From Acanthopleuribacter pedis (GTDB lineage Bacteria > Acidobacteriota > Holophagae > Acanthopleuribacterales > Acanthopleuribacteraceae): a DNA stretch of 64,000 nucleotides. Below the pieces are notes generated by a model. The model saw only the letters and a program-made list of their open reading frames with translations, ran no database searches and had not been told where the DNA came from. Below, piece after piece: positions 1-9,172 of this stretch. Each line of letters starts with the position of its first letter. Position 1 is the first letter of the stretch. Position numbers and translations under genes: made by a program. The stretch lies in NCBI RefSeq assembly GCF_017377855.1, contig NZ_JAFREP010000032.1:56467-120466 (forward strand). The letters run 5' to 3'.

Positions 1-405
1 TGGGAGAAGACCTTGTTTGCGAACCAAGATCTCAACGGCGTCATGTCTCCTTCTGACGGCCACAAGCTGATCCGCGCCCGCCGTCACCAGTTGATGACCC
101 GTAATAAAGTCACCACGGGAGGCCACCAAAACAGCGCCCATGCCGGCCATGGATTGGTATTCATGACCGTCAATTTCCAGGAGACCTTCAAAGAGATAAA
201 GCGTTCCTACAGCGTCACCCATTTCGAATTCAAAAGCCCGCACGAGCGAGCCTTGCACGGTTAGTATCGGGCCGCTCGAAGCGATCCCGCGGCTCCCTGA
301 TGTCTTTGCCTGCCCAGGGCGACCGGGACCTGCTTGTACCAGGATCGGCCCAACCAAGAACAACAAGCAAAGGATGAGATAAAAGCATGTACAGTTCGTT
401 TTCAT
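1..405 (-). CDS. Secreted protein, FecR-like region, truncated by window edge
   Basis: An open frame of 135 codons runs without a stop from ATG at 405 to the first base of the window, so the C-terminus is missing. The start is supported by TAGGAG six bases upstream. Residues 1-25 form a signal peptide (MKTN, then a hydrophobic core LILCLLFLVGPILV, and a QAG cleavage region). The following sequence, with patterns such as GTLYLFEGLLEIDG and a run of short beta strands ending in LVTAGADQLVAV, loosely resembles FecR-type domains found in exported proteins. That family call is weak. The exported nature is well supported. Nothing can be said about the missing portion or its operon. Confidence 0.6.
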   Translation of the reverse strand, partial: MKTNCTCFYLILCLLFLVGPILVQAGPGRPGQAKTSGSRGIASSGPILTVQGSLVRAFEFEMGDAVGTLYLFEGLLEIDGHEYQSMAGMGAVLVASRGDFITGHQLVTAGADQLVAVRRRHDAVEILVRKQGLLP

Positions 406-1194
406 GTCGAACTCCTACATTAAGAAGAGTTGTTAATCTGGGGACAACCCGGCCGAATCCCTTCAAAGAAGAGACGTGCCCCCAGATTGGCCGGCGGTTC
501 CGCCGGTCGCGAGTGACTCACTGTCTGTCTAACCGTCAATCCGGGGCTTTTTGCGAAAAAAAAATTCTCGAAGGCGTGATTTTGGCCGAAACCCAAGGGT
601 CGGCGGCCTTCGTGGCCGATCAGTAGGGCAAGGAACGCGGGCGGCGCACGCCGTCACCGCGCCGGCGAGCGCGCACCTGTTTTCCGGGCGTGAAAACCCG
701 GGGCGCGCCAAGCGCGCGGGTACCCCTCGCCGCTCCTTGGAAAAATGCCCGTGCAACAAGCTTTTGCGTCCACCCTCGCGGAGAAGACATGGTAGACTTA
801 GCGCGTTTTGGGCTGACACAAATACGCACGAATCGAGGATTCGAACTTTATGGTTGATCGCGAGGGAAAGCACTTGGCAACGGATTCGGCGGGAAGCCCC
901 GCGTCCACGTCTTCCAACCCCTTCGCAAACCCAACCAAGCAGGCTCGGAATCCCAACCCCGCTGGTTTTCGATCCGCTGCATTCCCGCGCCGCCGGTCGG
1001 CGAACGGGAGCGTCAGCACTTAATGCCGCACTACGCCCACCGTCTCGGAGCGCACGCTCATGCGACACCCATCGTCGCACCCCGTCACGAGCACGCGCGT
1101 TCAACTCGGACCATGATGACCATGGCTCCATGGCCGCTCCGTCGCGGCGAGGCGTATCGGCACCTGTCTCACCAAATTGTTCCGGAGGGCAATT
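406..1194. other. Intergenic region between divergent genes, no gene seen
   Basis: These 789 bases separate the minus-strand truncated secreted protein from sucC. The open frames on either strand have no plausible RBS or recognisable product, and the section 640-1130 is very GC-rich. The sucC promoter should lie here, but I see no convincing -35/-10 pair. No tRNA-like or terminator-like structure was found. Confidence 0.5.
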
Positions 1195-2361
1195 TTGAAA
1201 GTACATGAGTTTCAAGCAAAGCAAGTACTGGCCCGCTTCGGGGTACCCGTTCCAAAAAGCGGTGTTACCGATTCTGTCGATGAAGCGGTAGAAATCGCCA
1301 AAGGCTTGGGCGGCTCCGTATGGGTCGTTAAAGCTCAGATTCACGCGGGCGGCCGCGGTAAAGGCGGCGGCGTCAAACTGGCCCGTTCCTTGGACGAAGT
1401 ACGTCAGCACGCCAAGGCGATTCTCGGCATGACCCTGGTTACGCACCAAACAGGCCCTGAAGGCAAGCTGGTCAACCGCATCCTCGTCGAAGAAGGTCAG
1501 AACATCGACCAGGAATTGTACTTCGGCATCGTCATCGACCGCGCCACCAGCAGCCCCGTCATCATGGCGTCTCGCGAAGGCGGCATGGAGATCGAAGAAG
1601 TCGCGGAAGAGAACCCCGACGCGATCCTGCGTGAAGTGATTGATATTGCCACCGGCATGAGCGCTTACCAAGCCCGTCGCCTCGCGTTCGGCCTCGGTCT
1701 GCAAGGGAAAACGGTCAACAAAGCGGTTAAATTAATGATGGCCTGCTACAAAGCGTTCGAAGCAAGTGATGCGGCCATGCTCGAAATCAACCCGTTGATG
1801 ATCAGCAAAGAAGGCGATGTTGTGGCCTTGGACTGCAAAATGGAGTTCGACGAAAACGCCATGTTCCGCCACAAAGATCTGGCCGAAATGCGCGACCTCA
1901 CCGAGGAAGACGCCAAAGAAATCGAAGCCGCCAAGTTCGACCTGAACTACATCACCCTGTCCGGCACGGTCGGCTGCATGGTGAACGGCGCCGGTCTCGC
2001 CATGGCCACCATGGACATCATCAAACACGCGGGCGCCGAACCCGCCAACTTCCTGGACGTCGGCGGCGGCGCCACCCAGGAACGCGTTGAAGCGGCTTTT
2101 AAATTGATCCTCTCCGACGACAGCGTCAAAGCCGTTCTGATCAACATCTTCGGCGGCATCGTACGCTGCGACATGATCGCGCGCGGCGTCATCGAAGCGG
2201 CCAAAAATCTCGACCTGCAAGTCCCGGTTGTGGTGCGCCTCGAAGGCACCAACGCCGAGGAAGGCCTCAAGCTGTTGGAAGATTCCGGCTTGGGTCTGAT
2301 TCCGGCCAAAGGTCTGGCGGCTGCCGCCACCAAAGTTGCCGAAGTAGCGAAGGGGGCGTAA
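1195..2361 (+). CDS. sucC: Succinyl-CoA synthetase beta subunit (ADP-forming)
   Basis: Beta subunit of the TCA-cycle enzyme that interconverts succinyl-CoA and succinate with nucleotide phosphorylation. The protein opens MKVHEFQAKQVLARFGVPVP, the classical SucC N-terminus. It continues through the ATP-grasp region (VVKAQIHAGGRGKGGGVKL), and the C-terminal ligase domain carries the GGIVRCDMIARG segment. The start is TTG at 1195: GGAGGG at 1184-1189 sits five bases before it, giving 388 aa, the same length as the E. coli protein. An upstream TTG at 1177 would add six unconserved residues and overlap the RBS. sucD follows after three bases, so the two subunits are co-translated. A long open frame on the opposite strand is a codon-bias shadow. 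Confidence 0.97.
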   Translation: MKVHEFQAKQVLARFGVPVPKSGVTDSVDEAVEIAKGLGGSVWVVKAQIHAGGRGKGGGVKLARSLDEVRQHAKAILGMTLVTHQTGPEGKLVNRILVEEGQNIDQELYFGIVIDRATSSPVIMASREGGMEIEEVAEENPDAILREVIDIATGMSAYQARRLAFGLGLQGKTVNKAVKLMMACYKAFEASDAAMLEINPLMISKEGDVVALDCKMEFDENAMFRHKDLAEMRDLTEEDAKEIEAAKFDLNYITLSGTVGCMVNGAGLAMATMDIIKHAGAEPANFLDVGGGATQERVEAAFKLILSDDSVKAVLINIFGGIVRCDMIARGVIEAAKNLDLQVPVVVRLEGTNAEEGLKLLEDSGLGLIPAKGLAAAATKVAEVAKGA

Positions 2362-2364
2362 TCC

Positions 2365-3243
2365 ATGAGTATTCTCGTCAACAAAGACTCCAAAATTCTC
2401 GTCCAAGGGATTACCGGTAGCCAAGGTACCTTCCACGCACAACAATGCCTCGCCTACGGCACGCAAGTTGTCGCGGGTGTCACGCCCGGTAAAGGCGGCC
2501 AAACCGCCGTCGACGGCCAAGTCCCCGTTTTCAACACGGTCTCCGAAGCGGTTGCCAAAACCGGCGCCAACGTCTCCCTGATCTTCGTACCACCACCCTT
2601 TGCCGCCGACGCCATCATGGAAGCGGCGGATTCCGACGTTCCCCTGATCATCTGCATCACGGAAGGCATCCCCACCATCGACATGGTGCGTGCCTATGAC
2701 TACGTCCAACGCAAAGGCGTCCGTCTGATCGGCCCCAACTGCCCCGGCGTCATCACCCCCGGCGAATGCAAAATCGGCATCATGCCCGGCCACATTCACA
2801 AGCCTGGCCGCGTCGGCGTCGTATCTCGCTCCGGCACCTTGACCTATGAGGCTGTCGGCCAGTTGACCGCGCTCGGCATCGGCCAGTCCACCTGTGTCGG
2901 CATCGGCGGTGACCCCGTCATCGGCACCAACTTCATCGACGCCCTGCAACTGTTCAACGACGACCCCGACACCGACGGTGTCATCATGATCGGTGAAATC
3001 GGCGGTACCGCCGAGGACAACGCCGCGCGCTGGGTTCAAGAGAACATGAAAAAGCCGGTTGTCGGCTTCATCGCCGGTCAAACCGCGCCCAAGGGCAAAC
3101 GCATGGGCCACGCAGGCGCCATCATCGCCGGCGGTCAAGGTACCGCCGCCGAGAAGATGAAAATCATGGCCGAATGCGGCATCCACGTGGTCGAAAGCCC
3201 GGCCGACATGGGCGCCAAAATGAAAGAAGCCCTCGGCCTCTAA
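2365..3243 (+). CDS. sucD: Succinyl-CoA synthetase alpha subunit
   Basis: Alpha subunit of succinyl-CoA synthetase (292 aa). The N-terminal CoA-binding Rossmann domain begins SILVNKDSKILVQGITGSQG, and the C-terminal ligase domain holds the phosphohistidine loop MGHAGAIIAGGQGTAAEKM, with the catalytic His at about residue 249. Other conserved stretches are GPNCPGVI and GEIGGTAEDNAA. It starts three bases after the sucC stop and is followed by a GC-rich hairpin before ndk. The enzyme supplies NTP at the substrate level, so an adjacent nucleoside diphosphate kinase makes metabolic sense. Confidence 0.97.
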   Translation: MSILVNKDSKILVQGITGSQGTFHAQQCLAYGTQVVAGVTPGKGGQTAVDGQVPVFNTVSEAVAKTGANVSLIFVPPPFAADAIMEAADSDVPLIICITEGIPTIDMVRAYDYVQRKGVRLIGPNCPGVITPGECKIGIMPGHIHKPGRVGVVSRSGTLTYEAVGQLTALGIGQSTCVGIGGDPVIGTNFIDALQLFNDDPDTDGVIMIGEIGGTAEDNAARWVQENMKKPVVGFIAGQTAPKGKRMGHAGAIIAGGQGTAAEKMKIMAECGIHVVESPADMGAKMKEALGL

Positions 3244-3265
3244 CCGTTTATCCCATTTGGGAACC

Positions 3266-3306
3266 AACCGCCGGTGCCGCCCCCGCGTCACCGGCGGTTC
3301 ATTCTT
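3266..3306 (+). terminator. Hairpin between sucD and ndk
   Basis: An 11-base perfect stem (AACCGCCGGTG at 3266-3276 with its complement at 3289-3299) is followed by an imperfect T-rich tract (CATTCTTTTTATT). It could terminate sucCD transcripts or act as a partial terminator setting the sucCD:ndk ratio, because ndk starts only 36 bases further on. Confidence 0.5.
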
Positions 3307-3334
3307 TTTATTCTGAAGAAACAGGAGCAATTCC

Positions 3335-3754
3335 ATGAGTCTGCAACGCACTTTTGCCGTGATCAAACCCGACGCGGTGGCCGACGGTAACACCGGCAAC
3401 ATCCTCGCCGAAATCGAAGCCAACGGCTTTAAAATCGTCGCCATGAAAAAAATGCAGTTGACCCAAGCACAAGCCGAGGGTTTTTATCACGTTCACAAAG
3501 AACGTCCCTTTTTCGGTGAGCTGGTAACCTTCATGACCGAAGGCCCCATCGTGGCCCTGATCCTTGAAAAAGAAGACGCCATCCCTGCATGGCGCAAGCT
3601 GATGGGCGCCACCAACCCCGAGCAAGCGGAAGAAGGCACCCTGCGCAAGAAGTACGGCGCGAGCATCGAGCGCAACGCGACCCACGGTTCCGACGCGGAA
3701 GAAACCGCCGCTTTCGAAACCCGTTACTTCTTCAACGCCATGGAAACCGTATAA
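3335..3754 (+). CDS. ndk: Nucleoside diphosphate kinase
   Basis: Transfers the gamma-phosphate from ATP to other (d)NDPs through a phosphohistidine intermediate. The 139-aa protein matches the usual length. It opens LQRTFAVIKPDAVADGNTG, the family's N-terminal signature, and has the active-site segment NATHGSDAEETAAFE with the catalytic His at residue 117. CAGGAGCAATTCC precedes the ATG. It lies 92 bases downstream of sucD in the same orientation and ends just before a strong bidirectional terminator. NATHGSD replaces the more common NVCHGSD, which is a tolerated variation. Confidence 0.97.
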   Translation: MSLQRTFAVIKPDAVADGNTGNILAEIEANGFKIVAMKKMQLTQAQAEGFYHVHKERPFFGELVTFMTEGPIVALILEKEDAIPAWRKLMGATNPEQAEEGTLRKKYGASIERNATHGSDAEETAAFETRYFFNAMETV

Positions 3755-3774
3755 CCCCGGTCCCAACCAAACAC

Positions 3775-3815
3775 AAAAAAGCCCGAGTTACCCCACGGTA
3801 ACTCGGGCTTTTTTA
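3775..3815. terminator. Bidirectional terminator between ndk and the M13 peptidase gene
   Basis: A perfect 12-base stem, GCCCGAGTTACC (3781-3792) with its complement (3797-3808) around CCAC, is flanked by A6 on the left and T6 on the right. It therefore works as a Rho-independent terminator for ndk (plus strand) and for the convergent metallopeptidase gene (minus strand). Confidence 0.9.
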
Positions 3816-3831
3816 TTGTGCTTCCCAAGCG

Positions 3832-5859
3832 CTACCAGATCACGACGCGGTCTTTTTCATCGCGGAACATGGCGTCACCTTGCTTGCAGCCGAAGGCTTT
3901 GTAGAAGGTGGGCATGTTGGAAACCGGGCCGTTGGCGCGGTATTGGCTGGGTGAGTGAGGGTCGGTTTTGACCCGAACCGTCAGTTCCTCATCGCGGTAC
4001 AGCCGCCGCCAGGCTTGTGCCCAGGAAAGGAAGAAACGCTGCGAGGGGGTGAACCCGTCGATTTTGGCGGTATTGCCCGTTTTGGCCAGGCGCGATTGCA
4101 AGGCCTCATAGGAAATGGTCAAGCCACCCAGGTCGGCGATGTTTTCACCAAGGGTCAATTCGCCGTTGACGAACAAACCTTCCAGGGGTTCGTAGCCATT
4201 AAACTGAGCGACCAACTCGGCGGCACGGGCGTCGAATTTCTCGCGGTCGTCCTCGGTCCACCAGTTCTTCATATTGCCGTCGTGATCAAAACGACTGCCG
4301 GCATCGTCGAAGCCGTGCATCAACTCATGGCCGATGACGGCACCAATCGCCCCGTAGTTCACGGCGTCGTCGGCGGACATGTTAAAAAACGGCGGTTGTA
4401 GAATCCCGGCCGGGAACACAATTTCGTTTTTCAGCGGGTTGTAGTAGGCATTGACGACCTGGGGATTCATGCCCCATTCCTTAGGGTTCACCGGCTTGCC
4501 GACTTTGTGAATTTCGTAAGCACGGGCGTGGGCACGGCCGCGCAGCAGGTTACCCGCGTAATCACCCCGTTTAATTTTGAGTTGGCTGTAGTCACGCCAT
4601 TCATCGGGGTAGCCGATATGGGGTGTAAAGGAATCGGCTTTAATTAAGGCTTTCTTTTTGGTTTCCTCGCTCATCCAAGCCAAGTTTTTGAGACGGTTTT
4701 TTAGGGCAACACGCAAATCATCGATCATCACCATCATGCGTTGCTTGGCTTCCGGCGGAAACGCCTCGGCCACGTACATTTGCCCCAATGCTTCGCCCAA
4801 AACCGAGTTGGTCGCGTTAATCACCTGTTTCCAACGGGGCTGCTGTTCTTCCACGCCGCGAAGGGTCGTGGAAGAAAAGGCAAAATCGGCGGCGCGGATC
4901 TCAGCGCTCAAAAAAGGCGCGGCACCGCTGATCAGGTGCCAACGCAGGTAATGCTGCCAATCGGAAACGGGGCGTTTGGCCAACATGTTATCCATCTCGG
5001 CAAAGAACTTGGGATGCGCGAAAGAGAACTGCTTCACCTCGGACAAGGCGAGGGTTTTGAAGTAGTTGCTCCACGAAAAGTTAGGCGTGGCGGCATCCGC
5101 CTCGGCCTGGGTTTTGAGGTTGTACCACGTGGCGGGATCACGGCGTTCGACCGCGCTCAAGCTGGCCTGGGCCAGCGCCGTTTCCATTTCCATAATAATG
5201 CCGGCGGCTTTGCCCGCATCAGCCGCGCTGTAATCCAAGAAACGCAACATTTCGGCAATGTGGGCCCTGTACTTTTTGCGCAACTCGGCGGATTCGGCAT
5301 CTTCTTTGAGGTAATAATCGCGATCCGGCAAACCCAAACCGCCCTGAACGCAGTAAGCGATTTCCATGGAACTATCGGAAAAGTCCGGCAACGAGGTAAA
5401 ACCAAACAGGAAGTCGAGGCCGCCGCGGTGAGAGGCACTGACAAAAGCGCCGATGTCGCTCGCGTTCTTAAACCCATTGATTTCCGCCAAGTAGGAAGCC
5501 AGGGGTTTAATCCCCGCCGCGTCGATGGTTTTTTGATCCATCCCGGAAGCGTAAAAATCGCCGACCAGCTGCCGCGGCGAGCCCGGCAAAGCGCCTTTGG
5601 CATCACCTGCTTTTTGCACGATTTGCTTGAGCAAGTCCTGGTTTCGGTTGCGAACCACTTGGAACATGCCGTAATTGCTTTCCTCCGCCGGGATCTCCGC
5701 GGTTTTGAGCCAAGCGCCGTTGGCATACTTGTAAAAGTCATCGCACGGTTTGCAGTCCTTGTCGAAATAGTCGGTGTTGATCGGCTTATCCCCCGCCGTC
5801 AGCGCCGCCACCGCGAACATCCCGCTCAGGGCCAATTTGGCCAATTTGCTACGAATCAT
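3832..5859 (-). CDS. M13-family zinc metallopeptidase (neprilysin/PepO type), exported
   Basis: A 675-aa endopeptidase of the M13 (neprilysin/PepO) family, normally acting on oligopeptides outside the cytoplasm. Residues 1-22 form a signal peptide (MIRSKLAKLALSGMFAVAALTAG). The N-terminal helical domain begins with the family hallmark CDDFYKYANGAW. The catalytic zinc site is HELMH (His511, Glu512, His515), followed by the third ligand in GENIADLGG (Glu572). NAYYNPLKNEIVFPAG, the substrate-backbone loop, is also present. The C-terminus ends FRDEKDRVVIW, with the terminal VIW typical of the family. Length is normal and all catalytic residues are intact. The gene is convergent with ndk and shares its terminator. 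Confidence 0.96.
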   Translation of the reverse strand: MIRSKLAKLALSGMFAVAALTAGDKPINTDYFDKDCKPCDDFYKYANGAWLKTAEIPAEESNYGMFQVVRNRNQDLLKQIVQKAGDAKGALPGSPRQLVGDFYASGMDQKTIDAAGIKPLASYLAEINGFKNASDIGAFVSASHRGGLDFLFGFTSLPDFSDSSMEIAYCVQGGLGLPDRDYYLKEDAESAELRKKYRAHIAEMLRFLDYSAADAGKAAGIIMEMETALAQASLSAVERRDPATWYNLKTQAEADAATPNFSWSNYFKTLALSEVKQFSFAHPKFFAEMDNMLAKRPVSDWQHYLRWHLISGAAPFLSAEIRAADFAFSSTTLRGVEEQQPRWKQVINATNSVLGEALGQMYVAEAFPPEAKQRMMVMIDDLRVALKNRLKNLAWMSEETKKKALIKADSFTPHIGYPDEWRDYSQLKIKRGDYAGNLLRGRAHARAYEIHKVGKPVNPKEWGMNPQVVNAYYNPLKNEIVFPAGILQPPFFNMSADDAVNYGAIGAVIGHELMHGFDDAGSRFDHDGNMKNWWTEDDREKFDARAAELVAQFNGYEPLEGLFVNGELTLGENIADLGGLTISYEALQSRLAKTGNTAKIDGFTPSQRFFLSWAQAWRRLYRDEELTVRVKTDPHSPSQYRANGPVSNMPTFYKAFGCKQGDAMFRDEKDRVVIW

Positions 5860-6094
5860 GAGTCCTTACTCCCTGTCTTAGATGCCGTGGTCCATGGAAA
5901 CACCAACAAGTGGGTCGGAAATAAAAAGGGACCACCGGCGGAAATCCCTACCGGTTCCGCCCTACCCTTAACACGCGTAGGACAAGGGATAATCGGCTCA
6001 AGCGCGGCGGGTGAACTTGAGCAGGCACCGGGGGCGATGTCACGGTATGATAGGAGTGCCGCCGCGGCAATGATTACCCGTTTTGGAGAACTCT

Positions 6095-6706
6095 TTGTCC
6101 CACACCCGCCCCATCGACCTCGACACCGCCGTCAAAAACCGAACACGCGCTTTAAGCGTGTTAATCGAGGATGTTTATCAGGCCCATAACGCGGCTTCGA
6201 TTATCCGCACCTGCGATCATCACGGCATTCAAGACCTGCATGTGGTCGAAACGCGTAACCGCTTCAACTGGCCGGAACCACCACTGCCCGCCGACTTTGT
6301 CGACACCACCGAGGGGGCTTGGCGGCGCGTCACTATCCACCGTTACCAACCCGCGGATACAACGGCGCTTACCGCGCTGATGAACGGTTTCAAACAAGAG
6401 GGTTACCGCATTGCCGCGACCTCACTGCGCCCGGGATACGTGGAACTCACGGAATGCACCATGGACGAAAAGCTGCTGCTGTGTTTCGGAACGGAAGAAC
6501 ACGGCCTAAGCGAAACCCTTCACGCGGCGGCCGACGTGGCGGTTCGGATTCCCATGTTCGGCATGACCCAAAGCCTCAATGTTTCGGTCAGCGTGGCCCT
6601 TTGCCTGCATGAACTGCGGCGCAAACTGGAGGCGGGGCCTTTGGACTGGGCCTTGGACGCGGCGGAACAAAGGCAACTCAAAGCAACCTGGTCGGGGGAA
6701 GCATAA
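6095..6706 (+). CDS. trmH: tRNA (guanosine-2'-O-)-methyltransferase, SpoU/TrmH family
   Basis: SPOUT-fold methyltransferase predicted to 2'-O-methylate guanosine 18 in the tRNA D-loop. The three family motifs are visible: motif 1 around NAASIIRTCDHHGIQDLHVV, motif 2 LLCFGTEEHGLSE, and motif 3 IPMFGMTQSLNVSVSVAL, which forms the knotted AdoMet site. The N-terminal segment resembles the TrmH extension that grips tRNA. I place the start at TTG 6095 (203 aa) because GGAG lies at 6085-6088 with a six-base spacer. A TTG at 6083 would overlap that RBS. The position-18 specificity rests on overall similarity and is less certain than the family call. Confidence 0.88.
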   Translation: MSHTRPIDLDTAVKNRTRALSVLIEDVYQAHNAASIIRTCDHHGIQDLHVVETRNRFNWPEPPLPADFVDTTEGAWRRVTIHRYQPADTTALTALMNGFKQEGYRIAATSLRPGYVELTECTMDEKLLLCFGTEEHGLSETLHAAADVAVRIPMFGMTQSLNVSVSVALCLHELRRKLEAGPLDWALDAAEQRQLKATWSGEA

Positions 6707-6737
6707 AAAAGCCGGTAGGACAACCGGCTTTTTTTCA
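6706..6737. terminator. Bidirectional terminator between trmH and the NYN gene
   Basis: The stem AAAAAGCCGGT / ACCGGCTTTTT flanks a short loop, with A-run on the left and T7 on the right. It separates the convergent trmH (plus) and NYN-domain gene (minus). Confidence 0.85.
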
Positions 6738-6751
6738 TTGTAAAACGCGCC

Positions 6752-7624
6752 CTAAACTTCGGCGGCCATCACAATTTCACGCACACAGGGGTGGTTGAAA
6801 TTGATGGAAAAAACCGAATAAGGATGGGGTTTACCGGGGACCTTGCGCACCCGAATCACCCCTTTACCCTTGAGGCGGTCAATGACGTTTTGAATTTCAA
6901 AACGCGAAAGATGCTGCAATTCCGCCTCGTTGGGAACGATGTCGCGGAAGAAGGGACCGACCCAAACCTCGCGCTCATGGCGCGCGTGCTCTTGCAATAC
7001 AACCCGCAACAAACGCTCTTCGTCATTGTCGATTTCGAAAAGCCACATCTCTTCCGGCCCAAAATCGACCTCTTCGTCCTGAAAACCCAAGCCGGTGTTC
7101 ACCAAGCGGCTTTTGGGCAACAAGCTGTTTAGGCGAATGATGTTGGGTTCTCCCACCTGACGCTTGAGATCACCGGACATGTTGAAACTAAAGGCGCACA
7201 GCAGAACCTGTTTCCCGTATTGCAAGATGCGACGAATGATGGGTAGGTAATCACTGTCCCCGGCGCAGATAACCAGACAGTTAATGTCCTCGCGCAACAC
7301 AACCATTTCCATGGCGTCGATGGACAACAAGATGTCGGCGGAGTTCTTAGAAGGTTTGGAGTGGATGAAGTGCGGCTCAAAACCCGCGAGCTGCAGGTCA
7401 CCCTGAACATCAGCCATCTCGTAGTCTTTTTGGTAATCGGCATAGGTGCGATTCATAATCGGCAAATAGCCGTATTCTTCCTGAATCTTGTAACGGAGTT
7501 TGTCGAGCAGGTGAACCAGTTCCTGGCCGGCAGTCAAGTCGGGCCGATAATTTTTAAGTGAGAAGAACAAATTTTCAAAATCGACAAGAATAGAACAAAA
7601 TTGTAAGTCGTTTGGTTGAACCAT
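6752..7624 (-). CDS. NYN-domain (LabA/DUF88-like) protein with C-terminal winged helix
   Basis: A 290-aa protein. Its first ~170 residues form an NYN domain, a PIN-like ribonuclease fold. Acidic residues expected at the metal site are present: VDFENL near residue 15, SADILLSID near 95, and GDSDY near 120. NYN proteins are usually RNA endonucleases in RNA turnover or tRNA/rRNA processing. Here the fold is recognised and the activity inferred. The C-terminal ~80 residues (NEAELQHLSRFEIQNVIDRL, then a beta wing) look like a winged-helix or LOTUS-like nucleic-acid-binding module. GAGGTACTCCG precedes the ATG. It is monocistronic. Confidence 0.85.
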   Translation of the reverse strand: MVQPNDLQFCSILVDFENLFFSLKNYRPDLTAGQELVHLLDKLRYKIQEEYGYLPIMNRTYADYQKDYEMADVQGDLQLAGFEPHFIHSKPSKNSADILLSIDAMEMVVLREDINCLVICAGDSDYLPIIRRILQYGKQVLLCAFSFNMSGDLKRQVGEPNIIRLNSLLPKSRLVNTGLGFQDEEVDFGPEEMWLFEIDNDEERLLRVVLQEHARHEREVWVGPFFRDIVPNEAELQHLSRFEIQNVIDRLKGKGVIRVRKVPGKPHPYSVFSINFNHPCVREIVMAAEV

Positions 7625-8465
7625 CGGAGTACCTCGAACGGAATAGACAATAGGATCGGACAGAACAGAAAAGTCGTTTCAGGTCAAAAGTGACCCTGGG
7701 CAAAATTCGTAAAATGAAGAAAGCACATGAAAGCCCATCACAATAAGCCTTGTATTGTAAGTCCTTCCTCACTGAATATCAACGAAAACATCGCCAAAAA
7801 ACGACAGCCGACTATTCCGTCTATCTTCTCCTAAATGAGTGTTTACCAAAGATTTAATGAAGCCTGGGTTTCAACAAAACCGTGCGCGACAGCGCAGGAG
7901 GAACGGTTAGAATCTTCTGCAATCTCTCTCGATAACCCACCAACTTCACGAAAATTCGCCCTCTCAAAAGCATATCGTAAGGCGTGCTAACAACATTTGA
8001 ATGTTTTCGTTAGGTATTTTAGGTTTTCAAAGAAAGAGCCGTTCACGGCGGTCGAATGGAAATGATCACCCCGTCTAAAATCGCGGCGATCAACATGAAG
8101 TTCAACAATGTGAGATGGTGACGAAGCGCCCCGTACCGGAACAAATTCACGATGATCCGTGCGGCGGTCAGGCCGGCCGAGCGCTACTCTCGCAAAGAAT
8201 TATTTGAAATGTGGCCGTAAACCGGCCAAAAGTCAAGCAAAAGCTGAGAGATGCGCCGGTAAAGTTCGAAACCTGCCCTCACCCGCCGCCCTAATCGCGC
8301 AATCCATGCTTTACCCCGTTAACTCATTTACCCCGCAACCCCGGTTTCTTTTCGCCGGCAGCCAACCAAAGATTTACAATAACAAGACACCGATTCAGCC
8401 GAGCAGCCGCAAAACAGCGACGCTTGATTTCTCTTGTTTTTACCGAAAATTACAGGACGGAACCC
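7625..8465. other. Intergenic region, no gene seen
   Basis: About 840 bases between divergent genes, somewhat more AT-rich than the coding neighbours. Open frames here lack RBS and recognisable product. The one frame that extends into the nitroreductase gene is a shadow. No tRNA, terminator or obvious repeat was detected. Confidence 0.5.
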
Positions 8466-9062
8466 ATGGAAAAACCCGCCCCCGGAAACGCCCCCATTCA
8501 CAGCCTCATCCAGTACCGCTGGAGCCCACGCGCATTCAAGCCCCAATCAATGTCCCCCGAACAGGTGCGAACCCTCCTCGAAGCCGCCCGCTGGGCGGCC
8601 TCGGCCTTCAACGAACAACCTTGGTGTTTTCTGGTCGCGCGTCGCGATCAACCCGAGGCGTTTGCCGCCTTGCTTGCCTGCCTGGTTCCCGCCAATCAGA
8701 AATGGGCGCAAAACGCGGGCCTCCTCATCCTTTCCTTTGCCCACACCACCTTCACGCGCAACGGCAAACCCAACATCCACGCCTTTCACGACGTGGGTCT
8801 CGCCGCGGGCCAACTCGCGCTTCAAGCCACCGCCCTGGGTCTTCAAGCGCATATGATGGCCGGTATCGACCGTGAACACATCGCCGCCACCTACACCCTT
8901 CCGGCCGACCACGAGGCGGTGGCCGGCATCGCGGTCGGCGTCCCCGACGATCCCGGCAGCTTGGAAGAACCCCTCGCCGAGCGGGAACGCGCACCTCGCG
9001 AACGCAACGCCCTGGAAACCTTTTGTTTTCAGGATGAATTTGGCAAAGGCCTCGCATTTTAA
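8466..9062 (+). CDS. Nitroreductase-family FMN oxidoreductase
   Basis: A 198-aa member of the nitroreductase superfamily of FMN-dependent NAD(P)H oxidoreductases; the substrate is unknown. The N-terminus (IHSLIQYRWSPRAF), followed by LLEAARWAASAFNEQPWCF, is the typical FMN phosphate- and ring-binding opening. Further on, HDVGLAAGQLALQATALGL is the characteristic dimer and flavin helix. ATG 8466 is preceded by AGGACGGA. An earlier in-frame ATG at 8424 has no RBS and would add unconserved residues. It is convergent with the next gene across an 11-bp hairpin. Confidence 0.9.
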   Translation: MEKPAPGNAPIHSLIQYRWSPRAFKPQSMSPEQVRTLLEAARWAASAFNEQPWCFLVARRDQPEAFAALLACLVPANQKWAQNAGLLILSFAHTTFTRNGKPNIHAFHDVGLAAGQLALQATALGLQAHMMAGIDREHIAATYTLPADHEAVAGIAVGVPDDPGSLEEPLAERERAPRERNALETFCFQDEFGKGLAF

Positions 9063-9078
9063 ACAAGATCGTCTTCGT

Positions 9079-9107
9079 CATCCTTCCACCCGTCCCGTGG
9101 AAGGATG
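9079..9107. terminator. Hairpin between convergent genes
   Basis: A perfect 11-base stem (CATCCTTCCAC with GTGGAAGGATG) around a seven-base loop lies between the nitroreductase stop and the minus-strand gene stop. It lacks a U-tract, so intrinsic termination is uncertain. Confidence 0.4.
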
Positions 9108-9172
9108 CGAATGGATCGTCCTCACGCGTTTTCGGGCTAACCGCCCCCGATCTCTCGAAAAAACACCCCGCG

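Noticed and set aside
1732..3444. 570-codon open frame antisense to sucC-sucD-ndk
   Set aside because: Codon-bias shadow of well-identified genes; composition rich in D/G/H/V as expected for antisense GC-rich frames; no RBS.
8159..8875. 238-codon frame overlapping the nitroreductase gene start
   Set aside because: Different frame over the first two-thirds of the nitroreductase; that gene has a family match and an RBS.
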